From Cohnella silvisoli (GTDB lineage: Bacteria > Bacillota > Bacilli > Paenibacillales > Paenibacillaceae), in contig NZ_JAIOAP010000012.1 in assembly GCF_021190915.1 (NCBI RefSeq), positions 170,662-234,661 on the forward strand: a stretch of 64,000 bases of DNA, read 5' to 3'. Of this stretch, positions 1-7,686 are shown in pieces (position 1 is the first letter of the stretch; every line of letters begins with the position of its first letter). Below the pieces are notes generated by a model. It was given only the letters and a program-made list of their open reading frames with translations. It was not told where the DNA came from and made no database searches. Both the position numbers and the translations under genes were made by a program.

Positions 1-1719
1 GGCATTGTCGATTTGAGGCTCGTCGACGACGACGTACAGAACGACTTTCGGGTTATCAACCGGCGCATATCCGATAAACGAAACGACGTATCTGTCCTTT
101 GAATATCCGCTTTTGTTCGTCTCATCGCTTTTTGTTACCTTTTGCGCCGTCCCCGTTTTCCCGGCTATACGGTATCCGGGAATATAAGCTTTTTTACCCG
201 TACCGATTTCTTGATCGCTGACGACCGTCTCCAAGTACTCGCCGACTTTACGCGACGTTTCGGCAGAGATGACCTGACGGATCAGTTTGGGCTCCGTCAC
301 CACCTTCTCGCCTGTTGTCGGATCACTGATCGACTTTACGATATGCGGCTGCATAAGCTTGCCTCCATTAGCTACCGCGGCTACGGCCGCCACCTGTTGA
401 ATCGGCGTAACCAATACTTTTCCTTGACCGAAAGCGGCCGTCGCGACCTCGGATGGATAATTCAAGCTGAAAGATTTGGAAACTTCATTCGGCAGTTCGA
501 TGCCCGTCTTCTGCCCGAAGCCGAAATCGGTAATGTACTTGACTAATCTCTCTTTGCCGAGCATTTCATAACCGAGCTTAACGAACGCCACGTTACTGGA
601 ATGCTTCAGTCCGTCCAAGTAGGAAATTTGACCCCAACCTACCCGGTTATGGTCATAGACCGGCCTATCCTTCGCGCTGTATTTAATGGAGCCCGATTTG
701 TAAAAATCGTCCGGCTTGAACAAACCTTCCTGCACCGCGCCGGCCAAAGTCACGATCTTAAACGTAGAACCGGGCTCGTACAATGACTGAATCGCGTTGT
801 CCCTGAACGAATTTTGGTCTTTCGTCTCCCCGTAAGTATTCGGGTTATAGTCGGGCAAGCTCGCCATTCCCAAAATTTCCATCGTTTGCGGGTCCGCGGC
901 AATCGCCGTGATACTAATCGGCTTGTACTCCGTATATGCCTTTCTGAGCGCTTCTTCGATATAAAATTGAATGTCCCTGTCTATCGTTAAAGTGACGTTT
1001 TTCCCATCTACCGCTTGCTTGTATTCCACTTGCCCATTGGGAAGCTGGGTCCGGGCGCCGTCCTTCTGATACTTGATGAACCCCGGCTGCCCCCTTAGTT
1101 GGTCATTAAGCTTCTTTTCCAAACCTTCGATTGCCACGCCGTCTTTATTCTCGTAACCGAGAATATGGGAAGCAAGAGAACCGTTAGGATAATAGCGTTT
1201 TTGTTCCTCCATGAAATAGAGGCCGACGTTATCTTTGTCCGTCAGTTTTTGCAGCTCTGAACGAAAGACGGCAAGCCTATCCTTTATTGCTTTATCCACC
1301 TTCCAGCCGTCCGGATGGACTTCCGCCTGATCGCGGTAAGTAACGCCGTCGTCTTTCTTGGCCGTAATGATCTTGCGCAGCTTGTCTTCCGGCGTCCCTA
1401 ACACTATGTGAAGCTTGGATACGATTCGATCGGTCAGCTTCCAATCGGGGTTCAGCTTTTCAAGCTCGGCGATCTGTTTAGGTCCGACGGCGACCGTATA
1501 GGCCATCGCATCGGCAGCTAACACCTTGCCATCGCGATCCAGCAGCATCCCGCGCTCTTGAGGGATCGTCTCTCTCGTAATCCAGGTTTGCATTGCTTGT
1601 TTGGTCCAGAAGTCCGCCTCAACGACCTGGACCCAATAAACGCGAAAGATCAAACCGAGAAAAAGGAGGGTGATTAGCCCTCCCATCAGCAACGTCCGCA
1701 GTTTTATTCGCTTGGTCAT
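1..1719 (-). CDS. pbpB: Class B penicillin-binding protein (PBP2B / FtsI type), 3'-truncated by window edge
   Basis: Septal peptidoglycan transpeptidase. The frame is open from the ATG at 1719 to base 1, giving 573 codons without a stop, so the C-terminus (possibly PASTA domains) lies outside the window. One N-terminal membrane segment (residues about 8-28) is followed by a dimerisation region and the transpeptidase domain. The three active-site motifs are visible: STFK at about residue 318, SSN at about 373 and KTGT at about 523. It is the last visible gene of mraZ-rsmH-ftsL-pbpB, the standard order in Bacillales, where the first PBP after ftsL is PBP2B and a SpoVD paralogue may follow. SpoVD itself is the main alternative because the two share this architecture. 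Confidence 0.93.
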   Translation of the reverse strand, partial: MTKRIKLRTLLMGGLITLLFLGLIFRVYWVQVVEADFWTKQAMQTWITRETIPQERGMLLDRDGKVLAADAMAYTVAVGPKQIAELEKLNPDWKLTDRIVSKLHIVLGTPEDKLRKIITAKKDDGVTYRDQAEVHPDGWKVDKAIKDRLAVFRSELQKLTDKDNVGLYFMEEQKRYYPNGSLASHILGYENKDGVAIEGLEKKLNDQLRGQPGFIKYQKDGARTQLPNGQVEYKQAVDGKNVTLTIDRDIQFYIEEALRKAYTEYKPISITAIAADPQTMEILGMASLPDYNPNTYGETKDQNSFRDNAIQSLYEPGSTFKIVTLAGAVQEGLFKPDDFYKSGSIKYSAKDRPVYDHNRVGWGQISYLDGLKHSSNVAFVKLGYEMLGKERLVKYITDFGFGQKTGIELPNEVSKSFSLNYPSEVATAAFGQGKVLVTPIQQVAAVAAVANGGKLMQPHIVKSISDPTTGEKVVTEPKLIRQVISAETSRKVGEYLETVVSDQEIGTGKKAYIPGYRIAGKTGTAQKVTKSDETNKSGYSKDRYVVSFIGYAPVDNPKVVLYVVVDEPQIDNA

Positions 1720-1743
1720 AGCATTGCCCTCTTCATTTCCCGA

Positions 1744-2157
1744 TCATCCTTTGTTAGGCTTGTCAGCCATCGCGGTTTGACCTTCTTTGGAAGTTACTGT
1801 GATGCCGTTATTGGCGATTGGACGCATTCCTTGCGCGGTCGCTTTCTCGACGATGAGCTTAGGATCGCTAAGACGTTCCACTTCCCTCTGCAATTCTTTC
1901 ATTTGCTCGGAGGTTTGCTCGTATGTCTTGTTTTTCACTTGAATCTGAGCATTAATTTGATAGATTTGCGCGTAACGGAAAATAATAAAACCCGCAACTA
2001 CGACCACTACCGCAATCGTAAACAAGTATAATAGCTTTTCTCCGATCGGAATGGAACGGCGGCGGGTGACCTTGCTTCTGTGCGTCGTTTGGGTTTGTTG
2101 AACTTTCTCTTCCTGTATGCGCTCCGGACGAAGCGCCAAGTTGCCGTAATATGCCAT
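1744..2157 (-). CDS. ftsL: Cell division protein FtsL-like (septum formation initiator family)
   Basis: A 137-residue bitopic membrane protein of the divisome. It has a basic cytoplasmic N-terminus rich in K/R (residues about 15-42), one membrane segment at about 45-65, and an extracytoplasmic coiled coil (about 68-105, with repeated Q/E/L heptads) followed by a short acidic-polar tail. The size, topology and position between rsmH and pbpB fit FtsL/DivIC-type proteins, which scaffold the septal synthase. It lies 24 bp upstream of pbpB and 44 bp downstream of rsmH in the same operon. Identification rests more on synteny and topology than on conserved residues, which are sparse in this family. 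Confidence 0.88.
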   Translation of the reverse strand: MAYYGNLALRPERIQEEKVQQTQTTHRSKVTRRRSIPIGEKLLYLFTIAVVVVVAGFIIFRYAQIYQINAQIQVKNKTYEQTSEQMKELQREVERLSDPKLIVEKATAQGMRPIANNGITVTSKEGQTAMADKPNKG

Positions 2158-2201
2158 CTGTTCCTTGTGCCCCTCTCAATGTTCTCTATTTTGAACCCGT
2201 T

Positions 2202-3158
2202 TTAACCGAGTTTCTCTGCAATCCTTAATTTAGAGGAACGTGCGCGCGGATTAGCCGCCAGTTCTTCTTCGGTCGGCAATATCGGCTTGCGCGGAGTAAG
2301 CCTCAACCTTCCGTCTCCACCGCCGCACACGCATATCGGAAAATCCGTCGGACAAGTGCAGCTTGCAACTTCCTTGGCGAAAGCCTGCTTGCAAATCCGA
2401 TCCTCGAGCGAGTGGAACGTAATAACCGCTACCCTGCCGCCAGGGCTTAAACAATCGATCGTTTGCTCCAACGCTTCTTCGAAAGCACCAAGCTCGTCGT
2501 TAACCGTAATGCGAAGCGCCTGGAAAGAACGCTTAGCGGGATGAGGCCCCGTACGGCGAGTTGCCGCGGGTATCGAAACCTTAATCAGCTCCGCCAGCTC
2601 TCCCGTCTTCTCGATCGGCGCCTTCTCGCGGGCTTTAACGATATTCGCCGCGATCTTGCGGGCGAACTTCTCTTCTCCGTAATCCCGCAGGATGTTGGAA
2701 ATTTCCCGTTCGTCCCACTCGTTGACGATTTGTTTCGCCGTAAGCGATTCGTCGCGGTCCATGCGCATATCAAGCTCGGCGTCCTGGTTGTAGCTGAAGC
2801 CGCGATCGGCTTCGTCGAGCTGCGGACTGGATACTCCGAGGTCGAACAGCACGCCGTCGACTTGCGGAACGCCGTCCTTCTCCGGAACTCCTGCGGTCCG
2901 GAGCGCCATCTTCAGGTGCCGGAAGTTGCTTTTCACCAAAGTTACGATATCGCCGTAAACGGCTAATCGTTCGCGCGCATTGGCGAGGGCGGCTTCGTCC
3001 TGGTCGAGCGCGATCAATCGTCCTCGAGGTCCGAGCTGAGAAGCGATCAACTCGCTATGTCCCGCTCCGCCCAAAGTACAATCGACGTAAATGCCGTCCG
3101 GACGTATGTTTAAGCCTTTAACCGATTCCTCTTTCAACACGGTAACATGGTGAAACAT
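2202..3158 (-). CDS. rsmH: 16S rRNA (cytosine(1402)-N4)-methyltransferase RsmH
   Basis: S-adenosylmethionine-dependent enzyme that N4-methylates C1402 of 16S rRNA at the ribosomal P site (formerly MraW). The 318-residue length is normal. The N-terminus HHVTVLKEESVKGL and the SAM-binding segment DCTLGGAGHSE at about residue 26 are family hallmarks, as are the FDLGVSSPQLDEADRGFSY stretch at about 106-124 and a cysteine-rich segment near the C-terminus (about 267-280). It sits second in the division cluster, 74 bp downstream of mraZ. Confidence 0.97.
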   Translation of the reverse strand: MFHHVTVLKEESVKGLNIRPDGIYVDCTLGGAGHSELIASQLGPRGRLIALDQDEAALANARERLAVYGDIVTLVKSNFRHLKMALRTAGVPEKDGVPQVDGVLFDLGVSSPQLDEADRGFSYNQDAELDMRMDRDESLTAKQIVNEWDEREISNILRDYGEEKFARKIAANIVKAREKAPIEKTGELAELIKVSIPAATRRTGPHPAKRSFQALRITVNDELGAFEEALEQTIDCLSPGGRVAVITFHSLEDRICKQAFAKEVASCTCPTDFPICVCGGGDGRLRLTPRKPILPTEEELAANPRARSSKLRIAEKLG

Positions 3159-3232
3159 AATGGCTGCCTCCCGGCACCCGATTACGGGTCCGTCTTCGTT
3201 GTTTATGTATTTGACTAGATGTTGTAAACGGG

Positions 3233-3670
3233 TTAGAAGTTAAAATCGAAATCAACCAGCTTCTCCGCGATTTCGTTAAAGGAGTCGGCCGACTGCCGGG
3301 AGTATTCCTCCCAAGTCGCCTTATCCCAAATCTCCACTCTGCTGGAAACGCCGATGACGGTGCATTCTTTGTCCAGCTTGGCGTAATCGCGCAAGTGATT
3401 CGGCACGTTTACCCTTCCCTGTTTATCCCATTCGCATTCGGACGCGCCGGAGAAAAGCAGCCTGGAGAAAGCCCGCGCATTGGCGGCCATAGACGGCAAA
3501 CTTTTGATTTTCTGTTCAAGCTGGGCCCATTCATGGCGAGGATAGACGAACAAGCAACTGTCCAATCCACGGGTAACGATGAAATCGGTGCCGAGAGCTT
3601 CGCGAAATTTAGCCGGGATAATAATCCGTCCCTTATCGTCGATACTATGCTGAAATTCGCCTAAAAACAT
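3233..3670 (-). CDS. mraZ: Transcriptional regulator MraZ
   Basis: A 145-residue AbrB-fold DNA-binding protein, normal length for the family, built of two similar halves. The first begins MFLGEFQHSIDDKGR and the second carries ECEWDKQGRVNVP; the DxKGR and DxQGR signatures are the paired MraZ motifs. It heads the cluster and in other bacteria represses its own operon. The start is supported by a GGAGG ribosome site at about 3681-3686. Four 10-bp-phased repeats lie directly upstream and are annotated separately as a probable operator. Confidence 0.97.
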   Translation of the reverse strand: MFLGEFQHSIDDKGRIIIPAKFREALGTDFIVTRGLDSCLFVYPRHEWAQLEQKIKSLPSMAANARAFSRLLFSGASECEWDKQGRVNVPNHLRDYAKLDKECTVIGVSSRVEIWDKATWEEYSRQSADSFNEIAEKLVDFDFNF

Positions 3671-3685
3671 AAACCCTCGTCACCT

Positions 3686-3725
3686 CCCCCATTCTTCACC
3701 ACTTTCCACCACTCTGAACCACTTA
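3686..3725 (-). promoter_or_regulatory. Probable MraZ operator: four direct repeats with 10-bp period
   Basis: Read on the minus strand, AGTGG occurs at 3723-3719, 3713-3709 and 3703-3699, and a related ATGGG at 3693-3689: four units exactly 10 bp apart, immediately upstream of the mraZ ribosome site. E. coli MraZ binds TGGG-type repeats with the same 10-bp phasing upstream of its own gene. The spacing and place argue for autoregulation; binding is inferred. Confidence 0.7.
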
Positions 3726-3750
3726 TGATGAATATTCGCGCCATAAAATA

Positions 3751-3777
3751 AAAATCCTGCCACGAGAGCAGGATTTT
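3751..3777 (-). terminator. Rho-independent terminator
   Basis: AAAATCCTGC and GCAGGATTTT arms enclose a 7-base loop; on the minus strand the hairpin is followed by a T-rich run. It lies 20 bp downstream of the DUF4349 gene and separates it from the division cluster. Confidence 0.8.
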
Positions 3778-3797
3778 CAAAAAAATATTTTACGGGA

Positions 3798-4985
3798 TTA
3801 ACGAATCCCGTCGTTAGGTTCTTGCTCATCCGGATCCGGCTTCACCTCGGGAGGCGTCTCTGGGATAGCCTTTTCGGTTTCCGCCACAGGTACTAAAGAG
3901 CTGTTCCAAGCTTTCCTTTTCTCTTCGGTTACGGCACGTCTTACGGATCTGCGCTTACTAACGAAGTAGAAGGTCGGTATACCCAACACCGTTAAGACGA
4001 TAAGGACGGGCAACAGAGCGGCTACAACGACGAGCACGCCTTCTCCGAACTGTCTAAGCACTTTCGTGCTTCCGGCCAAAGCATCGGATATCCGCTCGCT
4101 GAAGGTTTGCTTTTCATCTACCTTCTCTTCCTTGATTTCCTCGATTCCCGTCGCTTGATACAGGCGCAAATTAATCGTAGAGAAAGCTACATTCTGATCC
4201 AGAAAACGAATTCGCCCTTTAATCTGTTCGATTTCTTCCTGCACCCGAGCCAGCTCGTTGGAGAAACGAACGAGATCGTCGGTTTTGGCCGCCTTGTCCA
4301 TGAAAGCCAGCAATCGCGACTCTACTACTTGCTTCGCTTTGAGGCGGGCATTCAGATCAACGAATTCCTCCGTCACGTCGCTGCCTTCCACTTCCCGTTC
4401 GCGATGTAAAGTTTTGATCTTCTGCAGCTTCTCCAGGAACGGTGAGAAGCCACTGGAAGGAACTTTAATTACGTAAGTCGCGCCCACCTCATCGGCACTG
4501 CGGCTGTCGGAAAATTGAAGCACGTATGCGCCGCCAAGATGAATGAGATTGAGCAGCTGCTCCTCGGCGGTTTTGAATTCCTCTACTTTCATGACTAGAT
4601 TGGCTCGATAGATGACTTTCCGGTCAAACCCGGCATTCGCATCCGCGATCTCACCGATGCCTCCACCGACCGCGCTTAAATCGCTGCCTCCGCTCTGATT
4701 CCCGCCTTCCGCGGGCGCTTCCGGTGCTGACGATGCTTCCGCCTTCGCAGCTGGAGCCGCTTCCGAGAACTGCAAGGACTTTTGGGAGCTTATCTGGTCG
4801 GAGGAAGTGACAGAAATGCTGTCCCCTTGCTTCAGAGCTTCCCCGGGAGCAGCCTCACCCGCCGCTGGCGCGACGGCATTACTATCCTTGCTGCTCCCGC
4901 CGCATGCCGTCAATCCGATCACAAACATAACCACCATCAGAAGCATGATACCGGATCTAACGTCTCGAACCCATTTCCCTTTCAT
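3798..4985 (-). CDS. DUF4349 domain lipoprotein
   Basis: A 395-residue exported protein. A signal peptide ends in the lipobox LTAC (cysteine about 28), so the N-terminus is probably lipidated. A low-complexity Ala/Ser/Glu linker follows to about residue 110, then the DUF4349 region (about 120-300), which begins with RKVIYRANLVMKVEEF and includes a coiled-coil stretch (about 205-265). A membrane segment at about 318-345 and a charged Pro/Glu tail close the protein, so it would be anchored at both ends. GGGGAG lies just upstream of the ATG. The molecular function of DUF4349 is unknown; the gene appears monocistronic between two terminators. Confidence 0.85.
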   Translation of the reverse strand: MKGKWVRDVRSGIMLLMVVMFVIGLTACGGSSKDSNAVAPAAGEAAPGEALKQGDSISVTSSDQISSQKSLQFSEAAPAAKAEASSAPEAPAEGGNQSGGSDLSAVGGGIGEIADANAGFDRKVIYRANLVMKVEEFKTAEEQLLNLIHLGGAYVLQFSDSRSADEVGATYVIKVPSSGFSPFLEKLQKIKTLHREREVEGSDVTEEFVDLNARLKAKQVVESRLLAFMDKAAKTDDLVRFSNELARVQEEIEQIKGRIRFLDQNVAFSTINLRLYQATGIEEIKEEKVDEKQTFSERISDALAGSTKVLRQFGEGVLVVVAALLPVLIVLTVLGIPTFYFVSKRRSVRRAVTEEKRKAWNSSLVPVAETEKAIPETPPEVKPDPDEQEPNDGIR

Positions 4986-5063
4986 CCAGATCTCCCCTTT
5001 TTAGGTTTCTGCAACCATAGACGAAGAATAATAGGAAAATGTTCCCTAAACTGAAAATAATAA

Positions 5064-5099
5064 AAAACCCCGCGTCGCGGCTAAGCGAGCGGGAATTTT
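5064..5099 (-). terminator. Rho-independent terminator of the haem-uptake operon
   Basis: On the minus strand TTCCCGC pairs with GCGGGG-type sequence across a 20-base loop and is followed by TTTTTTATT. It begins only 2 bp after the monooxygenase stop codon and closes the five-gene operon. Confidence 0.75.
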
Positions 5100-5101
5100 T
5101 G

Positions 5102-5434
5102 TCAGCTCTCTTGTGGAAGAGCGGGCAAATGGGACACTATGACTTCATGCAGCGTGATTTTGTTTCCGATGACCATCTCGCTGTTGCCGCTTTCCCTGCG
5201 CTGCGCATGCGCTTGCTTAAAGGAATCGCTTTGCACCCAGGCATCGAAAGACTCCTTATTGTCCCAAGCCGTGCATACTTGATATTCCTCGTGCTCCTCC
5301 AACCCTTGCGTTTGCAACAACTCCATGCGCACAAAACCGGGAAACGTATGTACGTTTTTCGGAGTCTTAAATCTTTCCCTCATGATATCCCCGTAACCCG
5401 GCTTAACTTGAATCGTATTCGTTACAATGATCAT
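5102..5434 (-). CDS. Haem-degrading monooxygenase, IsdG/HmoB-like (ABM family)
   Basis: A 110-residue antibiotic-biosynthesis-monooxygenase fold protein. N-terminal MIIVTNTIQVKPG places an Asn at position 6, and there is a Trp in SFDAWVQ and a His in KQAHAQR; Asn-Trp-His is the catalytic arrangement of IsdG/IsdI haem oxygenases. The ATG at 5434 is preferred over a longer frame because AAGGAGAG stands 8 bp upstream of it. It is the last gene of a Fur-box-controlled ABC uptake operon, 16 bp after the ankyrin gene, so it probably releases iron from imported haem. A non-haem ABM quinol-type enzyme is the alternative. Confidence 0.83.
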   Translation of the reverse strand: MIIVTNTIQVKPGYGDIMRERFKTPKNVHTFPGFVRMELLQTQGLEEHEEYQVCTAWDNKESFDAWVQSDSFKQAHAQRRESGNSEMVIGNKITLHEVIVSHLPALPQES

Positions 5435-5450
5435 ATGACAGCTCTCCTTT

Positions 5451-5870
5451 TTATTTGTCCCAATGTAATTGTTCCAAAAACTCGAATACAAGCCTTGCTT
5501 CCTCGCCGCCCATTGCAGCATGCCTAATGAGAGGAATTCCGTGCGGGCCGGTCGCATGAGCCATATCGGGGAATTGTCCGATGATTAGCTTCACGAGCTC
5601 TAATTGCCCTAGCATAGCCGCCGCAAATAGATCCAATCGTGCGCCGCGACTCAATAAATATTCCGCGATGTCACGTCTCCCAACATGCGCCGCAGCACCA
5701 AGCCCCGTTTCCCAGTCGCCGCCTCCCCAATTCATTGATGCATGCAGCAAACCCGGCCCCCGCTCCAGAAGCTCTTTCACTTTGTGAAGATCGGCATGGG
5801 CCGAGCTTACGAACTGTTTAACGAGTTCCGGTTCAATAGCCGCCAGCGGCTTTCGCGATTCCAATGTCAT
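5451..5870 (-). CDS. Small ankyrin-repeat protein
   Basis: A 139-residue cytoplasmic protein with about three ankyrin-like repeats, seen as TGLGAAAHVGRRDIAEYLLSRGA, then DLFAAAMLGQLELVKLIIG, then a weaker third copy near IRHAAMGGEEA. The ATG at 5870 overlaps the ATPase stop codon in an ATGA and has GGGAGGAG 8 bp upstream; the start six codons earlier lies inside that ribosome site and is less likely. Translational coupling inside an iron-uptake operon implies co-expression with the transporter. Its partner is unknown; ankyrin repeats only indicate protein binding. Confidence 0.8.
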   Translation of the reverse strand: MTLESRKPLAAIEPELVKQFVSSAHADLHKVKELLERGPGLLHASMNWGGGDWETGLGAAAHVGRRDIAEYLLSRGARLDLFAAAMLGQLELVKLIIGQFPDMAHATGPHGIPLIRHAAMGGEEARLVFEFLEQLHWDK

Positions 5871-6676
5871 ACGTGCAACTCCTCCCATTTTCTGCTTATC
5901 GCAAGACCTCTTGGCGTGTATACGGGCTTACCTTCATCTTCATAAACGTTCGCTTCGATCCCGAATACTTGCGAGAAAAAATCTGGCAAAAAAACTTCCG
6001 CCGGCGACCCTTGGCTGACTAACTTGCCGTCTTTCATTGCAATGATCCTATCGCTATAACGAGAAGCTTGGTTCAAATCATGCATGACCATCACGATCGT
6101 AATTCCCTGCTTGCGATTTAAGAATTGGAGTAATTCCATGACTTCGAGCTGATGCGCAACATCTAAGTAAGTCGTCGGCTCGTCAAGCAGCAACGTATGC
6201 GGTGTTTGGGCTACCGCCATCGCAATCCATGCTCTTTGTCTTTCTCCGCCGGATAAAGTGTACAAGGAACGATGTTGCAGCTTCGTCATATCCGTCATCT
6301 GAAGCGCCCAATCGACAGCATCCTCATGCTCATTGCGGCATTCTTCATACCACTTCAAATGCGGATGCCTCCCTTGCTTCACCAAATCCCGAACCGTTAA
6401 ATCCAGATTAGGATCCTGAGTTTGCGGCAGCATCGTCAGCTTCCGGGCAACCTGCTTCGTATTCATGAGGGCAATGGCTTCTCCCTCCAAATACACGATT
6501 CCCTTATTCGGCCGTACCAATCTCGTCAGCAATCGCAGTACCGTCGATTTCCCCGAGCCGTTAGGACCGACTATACTCGCCATCTCGCCCTTCCGAATGC
6601 TTAAGCCAAAGTTCTCGACGATATTCCGGTTATGATAGCCGAAGTGGAGACCTTCCGAGGTTAAGACGTTTTCCAT
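5867..6676 (-). CDS. Iron-complex/haem ABC transporter ATP-binding protein (FecE/FhuC type)
   Basis: A 269-residue ATPase that powers import. It carries Walker A GPNGSGKST at about residue 38, signature LSGGERQRAWIAMA at about 142 and Walker B LLLDEPTTYLDVAHQ at about 162, with the switch His in MVMHDLNQASR. This pattern is typical of the FecE/FhuC/HmuV group of siderophore, haem and cobalamin importers. The start overlaps the permease gene by 16 bp and the stop overlaps the ankyrin gene by 4 bp, so all are translationally coupled. The substrate cannot be read from this subunit; the Fur boxes and haem monooxygenase suggest haem or ferric siderophore. Confidence 0.93.
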   Translation of the reverse strand: MENVLTSEGLHFGYHNRNIVENFGLSIRKGEMASIVGPNGSGKSTVLRLLTRLVRPNKGIVYLEGEAIALMNTKQVARKLTMLPQTQDPNLDLTVRDLVKQGRHPHLKWYEECRNEHEDAVDWALQMTDMTKLQHRSLYTLSGGERQRAWIAMAVAQTPHTLLLDEPTTYLDVAHQLEVMELLQFLNRKQGITIVMVMHDLNQASRYSDRIIAMKDGKLVSQGSPAEVFLPDFFSQVFGIEANVYEDEGKPVYTPRGLAISRKWEELHV

Positions 6677-7686
6677 CCTTTAAGCCCCCCTCGCAACAAG
6701 TAAAGGAAAAACGGAGCGCCTAGCAACGCAAGCAATACGCCCACCGGAAATTCAATCGGGTCGAACCAAGCTCTAGCTGAAGTATCGGCAGCGACCACGA
6801 GCGCCCCGCCTCCAAGAGCGGATAGCGGCAGAAAAAACTTGTAGTCGTTGCCTGCGATCATCCGCACGATATGCGGCACGACCAAGCCTACAAAACCGAT
6901 TAAGCCCGAGACGCTAATCGCTATTCCCGCCATGAAAGTAGACATGAGAATGACCAGCATCCTGCTCCTCTCCACTCGATTACCTAACAGTTTCGCCACT
7001 TCGTCCCCGAGAATGAGCACGTTCGCATGTTTAACCAGAAATACCGACAATACCATCCCAATGCACGCATAAGGCAAAATCGTTTCAAAATGCGGCCAGC
7101 TTTTCCCGTTCAGGCTTCCGGCTAACCAAGGCAATACGGCTTGCACCTTCTCGCTATTGAGCAGTATAACCGTTGTCATGCCTGCTCCGAGCAAGGAATT
7201 GACCGCCACCCCGGCCAATATCATTCGGCCGGCAGGCGCTCCTTTATTCCATGCCAGAGCATATATAATTGCAGCTGCCGCCAATGCTCCCAAAAAAGCC
7301 GCTAAAGGCACAAGAGACATTTGCTCCGGAAATAAAATCATAACCGATACGGCCGCCAACCCCGCTCCCGAGGAAACTCCGATAATTCCCGGATCCGCTA
7401 ACGGATTCCGGAATACGCCCTGGAGGAAAGCACCGGATACCGCTAGGCAAATGCCGACCAGCAACCCGGTCAAAACCCTTGGAAGCCGCAAGTTCCATAC
7501 GATTTGCCGAAATTCCGAATCCGTATCGTTAATTAACGAAGTCCATACTTCCTTCGCCGGGATCGATACGGCTCCTACCATCAATCCATATAGAATGGAA
7601 AGCAACAAAAGTACCGCGAATAAAGCCAATAACGCATACCTTGTCTTAGATCGAGGATCCTTTCTGTTCGTATAAGGAGCATTCAT
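6661..7686 (-). CDS. Iron-complex/haem ABC transporter permease (FecCD family)
   Basis: A 341-residue integral membrane protein with about nine to ten hydrophobic segments, normal for FecCD/BtuC permeases. Family motifs include VWNLRLPRVLTGLLVG at about 64-79, GAFLQGVFRNPLADPGIIGVSSGAG at about 85-109 and GLIGFVGLVVPHIVRM at about 260-275, the last being the coupling-helix region that contacts the ATPase. Its ATG overlaps the binding-protein stop by 4 bp. One permease gene implies a homodimeric channel, as in BtuCD and HmuUV. Confidence 0.94.
   Translation of the reverse strand: MNAPYTNRKDPRSKTRYALLALFAVLLLLSILYGLMVGAVSIPAKEVWTSLINDTDSEFRQIVWNLRLPRVLTGLLVGICLAVSGAFLQGVFRNPLADPGIIGVSSGAGLAAVSVMILFPEQMSLVPLAAFLGALAAAAIIYALAWNKGAPAGRMILAGVAVNSLLGAGMTTVILLNSEKVQAVLPWLAGSLNGKSWPHFETILPYACIGMVLSVFLVKHANVLILGDEVAKLLGNRVERSRMLVILMSTFMAGIAISVSGLIGFVGLVVPHIVRMIAGNDYKFFLPLSALGGGALVVAADTSARAWFDPIEFPVGVLLALLGAPFFLYLLRGGLKGWKTS

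Noticed and set aside
142..786. Plus-strand open frames inside the pbpB region
   Set aside because: They lie antisense to a minus-strand frame with all transpeptidase motifs and have no family features.
3686..3725. CRISPR-like short direct repeats
   Set aside because: The unit is 10 bp without spacers and sits at a promoter; an operator explains it better.
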